NCBI RefSeq assembly: GCF_958979055.1
Contig: NC_084890.1
Span: forward strand, 31,913,116 to 31,977,115
Reading direction: 5' to 3'
Origin: Alnus glutinosa
Taxonomy: Eukaryota > Streptophyta > Magnoliopsida > Fagales > Betulaceae
Length of the DNA: 64,000 bases
The translations under genes and the position numbers were made by a program. Shown piece after piece: positions 57,856 to 64,000 of this stretch. The notes beneath the pieces were generated by a model. It saw only the letters and a program-made list of their open reading frames with translations, ran no database searches and was not told where the DNA came from. Each line of letters starts with the position of its first letter. The first letter of the stretch is position 1.

Positions 57856-60800
57856 CTAGAAAAGTCTATGTTTATATGGCCGAAAAAGAAATCTAGACTT
57901 GTATGTTGAGAGGAATGTATCGACCCAAAGTTTACGATGTAGCAAAACAAATGAAGTAACTGGAATACTAGCCGAAGTGATTACAACAACCGAAGCCCAT
58001 GCCCTTGCGCTGTTATACATCAAAAAGCAAGTTGCGGTGAAGGCTACCATCATGCCCGCCATGGAGATGAAGAGTGTGGCAAGTCCAAACACCAACTTTG
58101 AAGGTAATGACTTGAAGAAATCCTCTTCTGTGTAACGTGACGTGAGAATTGACAAGAAAATTACTATTGAAGTTGAAGAGGAACACAGTGCAACTGCATC
58201 TGATATGAAGAATACCGTAAGCCATTTACTTCTCAAAAAAATAGGAATGCCTGTATCTTGATTGCTTCCACCTGGTACAGTAAAGGCTGCAGCAAATATC
58301 ACAGTGGCAATCAATGTTGCCACGAGCATGGAATAGTTTGCTGTGTCCTTCATCCATTTTTCACCATCTTCTTGCAATTTTGTATGTGTTTTTATAAATA
58401 TCTCCTTAGGTGTTTTGCCTTCTGAATTCTCCATGTTCACGTATGATGACGGGACAATCTTTTCTATCTCCTACAATTGACTAGATATAAATTGACAAGT
58501 AACAAGTAATGGAACCAAAAGGAAACAAAAATTAAATAATTAATATTATCACTCACCTTAAACCACAATAACTCTCGTTGCATTTGAAGGGCTGCTCCTG
58601 ATACGATATTTAGTCGATCTAAAGAAGGCAATTGTCCAGCTAAATGAAGCATGTTATTCTTGGTTTTGAAAGTACAATAGGATGCAATGCTCTCCTTGTT
58701 CGTACCTATCTCATATATTAGATTGAACACACTCTTATGCCGATATAAAATAGCAATGTGAAATATACTCATGTTATTTTCGTCTCGTTGCCATATAAGG
58801 TCAGGATAAGAGCGTATAAGTATAATGAGAAATTCAACATTTCCAACTTTTGCAGCTTCAAAAATTAAAGTCATATGATAGTGAACCAAGTTTGATGAGA
58901 ATTGTGGAATTCCAACTTTTTGCCAAAGGCCTTCTACTAATTGATGGGCTAACGTCTTCATCAAAGCTTTTGCACAGATCCCTTTGAACCCTATATATGT
59001 ACGTTTAGAAATGAGAGAGAGTTTGGTAATAAAGAAATATTAAATCTATATAATTATTTTATCAATATCCATAATAAGAAATGATCATACTGAAAGCTTT
59101 ATAAAATAAAAATGTAAAGATAATTACTAAAGCATAAATATTGCGCAGCTCCTTAATTATTTAGTCCAAATTATTGACTTCTTAACATATGTTTTGACTT
59201 TGAATAACCCGATTTTAAATCTTCTATCTTTTGAATTCAAAGAAAAAGAAATGCTATAGCTTTTGCTAAAAAGGAAACGGCTCTGCAAGTACCATTACAA
59301 TAGACTGAGTCATTCCAAATAGAAAATAACTTAATTATTTCATAGAATTTTTCATACTTTAGAAGTATATATATTTTATTCAAGTGTTTCGAAAGTTCTT
59401 GTAAATTGCTTAAAAATCATGGATCATTTTTATAAATTATTTTGAATAGAGGTGTAGTTTGTGATACCGACATTTATTAAATTTTATGATTATAAAAGAA
59501 AATGTTTCTTATGACAATTGTCTTTACTGAGTCATAATTCTAATATCAATAAAAGAAAATGTGATATTGCTTATGTAATGATTTAAATATTATTCGGTTA
59601 ATGTCGTAAAGATATTCCTCCGGAATCCATTCTCAGTAGGCTAACAAGACGAATCTTAGTGATCATGTCAGTGTATCGTCTAATGCCAAGCATGAGGTAT
59701 TAATTTATTTAAACATGTGCCAGGTGATTAGCTAGCGGTAGAAATATTTCAACAATGTATTGCGTCCAGAGATGTAAGGAATCCTCTACCCCTTCTAAAA
59801 TTATTTTATGTCATATTATTTTATCCATTGATTCTAGCATATTTACGAATAATTGTTCTCGTTATGTATTTCAAATTTACATTTGCATGAAGGATTGCTT
59901 TAAAATAGTTTTGAAATCAAAGTTGTTGGTAGAAATGATATTATTGAAATCAACGGTTTTAAGAAAAGTTTTAGTTATAAAGGACTTTCTAATTATAGTA
60001 AATTGCTTATTTGGTTCCCGAGATGAAAAGTTACTATTTTTTTTTGAAATTAATGAAAAGAGGAGTGTAAAACTCTCCCACACGTTGCCTTAAGAGTTAC
60101 CAAGCATAGTGAAAGGAATAAAAATAATTTATGAGAAGGAGAAAGATTTTATAAATGAGACACGTGTGTGGAGGAAACTATTATTTTGGCTCCAGAGATA
60201 TTTACAGAGATTCAAAGAGGATTAAGTTCGGTACCGTTGCTTGGATGGAAGCGTAACCGCTAAAGAACTTTGAGAATGTGGTAATTCATCCTTAGGTCAT
60301 GCTAAGTGCACTTTAATTAATTAGCTGACGGGGCAGACCTATGGCCACAGTTTACCTGCCTAGGTTATATTGACCATGCAACCCTAGTACACAGGCCATA
60401 ATAATCTACATGGGCCCTAAATATGAGGAGTTTTATTTATCTACCAGTAATTTTATGCTTTAAGTAAAATGCCAAACTTATATTTTATATCTTTAAAATT
60501 TAGATTTCAAATGTGCTTTAATAATTGTTTTAAAGAAAATGATTTTAATTCAACCGTTTTATGGTTGAGGGTTACCTTACTAAACATTTTTCGCTCACCC
60601 TTATTTTGTTTTGTTTTCAGGTTATGAGCAAAGAGACCTAGGCGACTAGAATGGAATCTAGGCTAGCATTAGGACATTGCATTTCATTTACCTTAATAAG
60701 TGCACCAGCACAATAAATTTATTTCTACTTTGATTTTTTATTTATCGAACATAATTATTCTTTTCAAAATACTCGTTTCCGCATTTATTGAAGCTCTGAG

Positions 60801-63044
60801 TTTAAAAAATTATTTTTTTGGCAATTTTTTTAATTTAGCATGTTAGCTAGGTTATCTGGCAGACCTTATGAATCTTTGCAGCTTTGTGTAAGAAAATTGA
60901 CGAACCTAACCCTAGCGGTTTGGGGCTGTACAGTTTATATGTATATATCATCTAAAAATTTAACGAAATCAAATAAGAACTTTTTCCCATGCCAAGGTAA
61001 TATATTTGAGTAAAATTGTCATCAAAATGTGATTAATGTAATAAGATAACTACTTTGGAAATGTCATGTGTGTGTTTGTGTATATGTATATCTGGAATTA
61101 AAGTAGTTTGGGTTGGAGGCAAACAAACATGAATTTAAGCAACTTTTCCAGAATGCTAGCTGACTTTCGCTGCCAACTGCAAAAGGTTTCCTGGCCAACT
61201 CATCCAAAGCTCTCCACCCACATTCAGTGTGGATAGTTAGTATGTTTGGATCCATTTCGAGAATTTTGACTGCTATATCTGTTCATGAAAACAACACATT
61301 AATTTGATCATTCAAAAGGTTAATGAAGAAATGCTTATATATAATTAATATTGCAAGAGAAGTAGTGGTAACTTCATCAAACAAAATTACAGATATATAT
61401 ATATAGTCAGATGCAGGGCTTACCATACATATCATAGTAAATAGTACTAAGAAGAAGCCTTCTGCGTTCATCAGCAGACAACTGTTGAAAATGAGTCATA
61501 GAGAATAGATAAGAAACCATGTTTCTATGTCCTAGCTCAACTGCATAGAGAAGTGGTTTCCTTCCACAGGAATCATGGAACAATAGCGGTTTTTTATTGA
61601 TTTTCACCAGCTGCTCGGCAATTCTCACGATTCCTGATTGAGCAGCAAAGTGGAGGGCCGTAACTTCCTGTGTGGTTCTCAATTCCAAGTCCTCCGGAGT
61701 CATCCGTTTCAACAATTCTTTTATAAAAGTGGTGCGCTGTGCAACCACCGCATTGTGAAGCGCCGTCCCCTGCTCTTTCGTTATGGGAGCTCGAACACAG
61801 TCTGGGTTTTCCTCAAGAAAAGCCTTAGCAGCTGGCCAATCACCTTTTATGGCAGCTTGAAGGAGGGGACTACACAGGGCACGGTATTCATCTACTGTTC
61901 TTTCCCCTGGAACTTTTTTTTATGTAAAAAAAAAAAAAAACACGAAACGTATTAATTACAACATGCATTTGGTGAAAAATCAAGCCACTCGGATGCATGC
62001 AAAGATCTTGGAACAACTAATTTATCTCATGACCTTGCGTATTATGCAGCACAAGTGAAATTTTGTCTACTTCTTTTTCCTGCATGCGTGTTTGTAATTG
62101 TTGGAACTGTAAAAGTCCATGGCCTATTTTCATACTCAAAAAGACACTTTAACATAGAGAGAATATCATGACTTATAAAAAATCTTAATAATGTGGAACA
62201 TTATAACACACCCCACGGATGGCAACATTAGCCAAGTACGTGTTTTATTTAGTGATGTGGCATATTCAGTGCATCACTAAATAGTGAGGTGGCATATTCA
62301 GCATGCCACTAAATTGTTTAGTGACATTTCATAAAATGAAACTTCACTAATTAATGATGTGGCATAAAACGAGTTACTGTAACTACGTCACTAAATTGCT
62401 AATTTTTTGTAGTGAACACTTTAACTGATACGAGTGTTAATTTAACATATTTTTTCTTGACCTACAGAAGGTGCTTAACAAAGCATTTTCGACCATTTCA
62501 AAATGGAGTTTTTGCAAGGTGGAACTGGAATGGATAGGAAAATTCGTGACTGCACATAACGAGAAAGAGAGATCGACCACTTACTTCTATTACTTTCACT
62601 TTCAATATCTTCGCTTGAGCTTGGCTGCAGCGACACTATCTGCTCCAGTTCTTCTTGTGATATCTTTGCATATGAGCTACTTTCTTGGGGTTTGTCAAAG
62701 TTTGACGCCGGTAAGAACCTAGCTGCATCCCAGTTTGCCAAATCTTGTAGAAGAGAGCTTAAAGAAGGCTGAAGTTTAACGAAAAGCGGCCATAGCGCCT
62801 CAAGGCTAGCATCTCCTTCCTTAGCTACTTGTCTATCATATTCCAAGTTTGATACATATGGTTGTTGTTGAATAAAAGATTCTCCCTGATCCAATTCTGG
62901 AGGAAATGACGGAAAGGAAGAGGATTTTTGTTGATGGAAAATCCTTTGAGGATGACTTGTTGATGGAAAAGTCTCACTCCTTGCTAGTGTTATCATTTCC
63001 TTTTGTGTTCTTTCATGAAGATTATCGATAGCACCTTCTTCCAT
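57856..63044 (-). CDS. Ankyrin-repeat PGG-domain membrane protein, copy C
   Basis: Five exons form one frame: 63044-62585, 61906-61424, 61278-61129, 58990-58557 and 58470-57856, 2142 nt, 713 aa. Exon 1 gives a 153-residue N-terminus that is Ser/Gln-rich and has no ankyrin signature (LSSLLQDLANWDAARFLPAS). Exon 2 has ankyrin repeats (ATALHFAAQSGIVRIAEQLV matches, with T/V variants). Exon 4 adds FHIAILYRHKSVFNLIYEIG and ENMLHLAGQ-type units. Exon 5 has KWMKDTANYSMLVATLIATV, AAFTVPGG and about four hydrophobic helices (residues about 550-690). The family acts at membranes in defence and stress signalling; the function here is inferred. The start MEEGAIDN is chosen at 63044; an upstream in-frame Met (63095) only adds leader-like residues. 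Intron 3 carries an insertion of about 1.5 kb relative to copy B. Confidence 0.87.
59460..60929 (+). mobile_element. Probable solo LTR in intron 3 of copy C
   Basis: Intron 3 is 2.14 kb here and 0.48 kb in copy B, so about 1.5 kb is extra. The extra part begins near TGTGATACCGACATTTATTA and ends GGTTTGGGGCTGTACA. Near its end it has TTTTGTTTTCAGGTTATGAG, as in Gypsy LTRs. No coding is found; the 112-codon frame at 59755-60093 is not recognised. The boundaries and TSD are unproven. Confidence 0.45.
62215..62415. mobile_element. CACTA-derived MITE fragment in intron 1 of copy C
   Basis: The right end reads AATTTTTTGTAGTG, the complement of a CACTACAAAAAATT terminus. It is preceded by subterminal-type repeats in both orientations (TTTAGTGATGTGGCAT, CACTAAAT). 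The left terminus was not found, so it is probably truncated. Confidence 0.45.
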
Positions 63045-63479
63045 TTTTTTCTTGTTTCTTCGAAAATAAAATGAGATAGAAAATAAATAAATCAATGTGG
63101 TAATATGAATATATATCCTAATTAAGCGAGTAGATTAAGAGTAACGGCTTAAAAAAGTAGGTATTTATATCTATGTGAACATCAACAAAGTCTCTTATAT
63201 CCTACTTTAAGTTTGTGGGGATATATAATGATAATTTATGTGTTCAAACACTAAAGAAGACCTCCCATATGAAGCAGATGGGTGCTTGGTATTGATTAAA
63301 TCAGAGAGATATTTTCAACAACAAAAGCATGTAAATTTATAGTGAAAACCGACACATGAACATATCGATCTTGTTATACGTTTTATGAATGGAGATATTT
63401 GCAAATAAATTTGAAGATTTAGACAGAAAGAGTGAGAGAAGTAGTAAATTTCTATCGGTTACCCCCGTTACATAAATTT
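63045..63479. promoter_or_regulatory. 5' flank of ankyrin copy C
   Basis: Leader and promoter region by position. It is AT-rich, and AAAATGAGATAGAAAATAAA is conserved upstream of copies A, B and D. No individual motif is assigned. Confidence 0.4.
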
Positions 63480-63631
63480 CATAAGGAAAACTTCACTTCC
63501 GTACAATGCTGGATCTTTCATCACTTTTGCAATTATAACGTCAAACTTTAAAAATTCTCAATTTTAGGTATTTATCTTTCAATTTTTTTTATTTTTCGTT
63601 AAATCCTGTTAAAGTTCTCAAAATACCCGTA

Positions 63632-63703
<72 letters not shown>

Positions 63704-63970
63704 CAAAGATTCAAGCATAGGTATTTTTGCAAATTCTATTAAATTCTAATCAAAACATAATCTTCTTGCAAATTTTTTTTCCTAAAAAAAATGAGGGGTA
63801 TTTTGAGAATTTTGACATGATTTAAAGGAAAATTCTAACTTAAAAAATAAAAAATAAAAATGAAAAAATGAAAGATGCTTATCTTAAATTGACACTTTTA
63901 AAATTTTGAGAAATGATTGCAAAGGTGAGAAAATTAAAGATCAAGAGTTATAAGTGAAGTTAATCTAATT
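63480..63970. mobile_element. AT-rich foldback MITE with (TA)n core
   Basis: The left arm has GGAAAACTTCACTTCCGTAC, CATCACTTTTGCAATTATAA and TTCTCAAAATACCCGTATTT. The right arm has the complements and ends AAGTGAAGTTAATC. The core is an uninterrupted (TA)n of about 60 bp (63638-63700). Same family as 4915-5415. Confidence 0.7.
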
Positions 63971-64000
63971 CCAAACAAAAATATTATAGATTGCAGAAAA

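Noticed and set aside
59755..60093. 112-codon frame in intron 3 of copy C
   Set aside because: AT-rich, no recognisable family, inside an apparent LTR insertion.
1..64000. tRNA or rRNA genes
   Set aside because: None was recognised by eye on either strand; a tRNA scan would be needed to exclude them.

Overview
The window is eukaryotic nuclear DNA from a flowering plant, most likely a woody eudicot. Genes are split by AT-rich introns with GT..AG ends. Plant families are recognisable: ankyrin-PGG membrane proteins, a purple acid phosphatase, a UGT78-like glycosyltransferase, BTF3 and an ACA-type Ca2+-ATPase. Copia, Gypsy-like, MULE, PIF-like and CACTA elements are abundant, and there are plant telomere-type CCCTAAA motifs. 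Species cannot be fixed from the sequence alone.

The host-gene backbone is a minus-strand tandem cluster of ankyrin-repeat/PGG-domain (ACD6/ITN1-like) genes. Copy A (429-4401) joins into an intact 619-codon frame. Copy D (31904-32678) is a deletion-riddled pseudogene. Copy B (50030-54740) has all exons but a one-base frameshift at the start of exon 2. Copy C (57856-63044) joins into an intact 713-codon frame. Flanks were duplicated with the genes: the region upstream of A (about 5.4-5.95 kb) is collinear with 45.47-46.98 kb, and the 3' flank of C is repeated beside D and, inverted, at 33.94-34.16 kb. Between A and D lies a purple acid phosphatase gene (15401-21594, minus, 11 recognisable exons). 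It carries a 4-base duplication that breaks the frame, and no N-terminal exon is visible. A BTF3 pseudogene fused to a UGT pseudogene lies at 12.3-13.4 kb.

Most of the rest is nested transposons, several delimited exactly by target-site duplications (TSDs). They include a 3.7-kb solo LTR (8084-11808, GTAGT), MULE-type MITEs with 9-bp TSDs (3626-3805; 22227-22963), a solo LTR in a phosphatase intron (19201-19920) and a 208-bp TRIM-like solo LTR (34442-34649, ACAGC). A PIF-like element with TTA TSDs (26632-31581) carries a Ca2+-ATPase fragment. Inside that fragment sits a gag-only LTR retrotransposon (27071-29646, TSD CTATC) with two LTRs of equal length and no difference seen.

The most unusual object is a 9.2-kb CACTA element (36266-45464; TIR CACTACAAAAAT, TSD TGA). 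Its ends are arrays of G-box palindromes. Its only recognisable coding exon is a 78-codon transposase-associated zinc-finger-like domain. Just upstream, in what looks like an intron of the transposase gene, is a 4.7-kb telomere-like satellite organised as a higher-order repeat with an exact 885-bp period.
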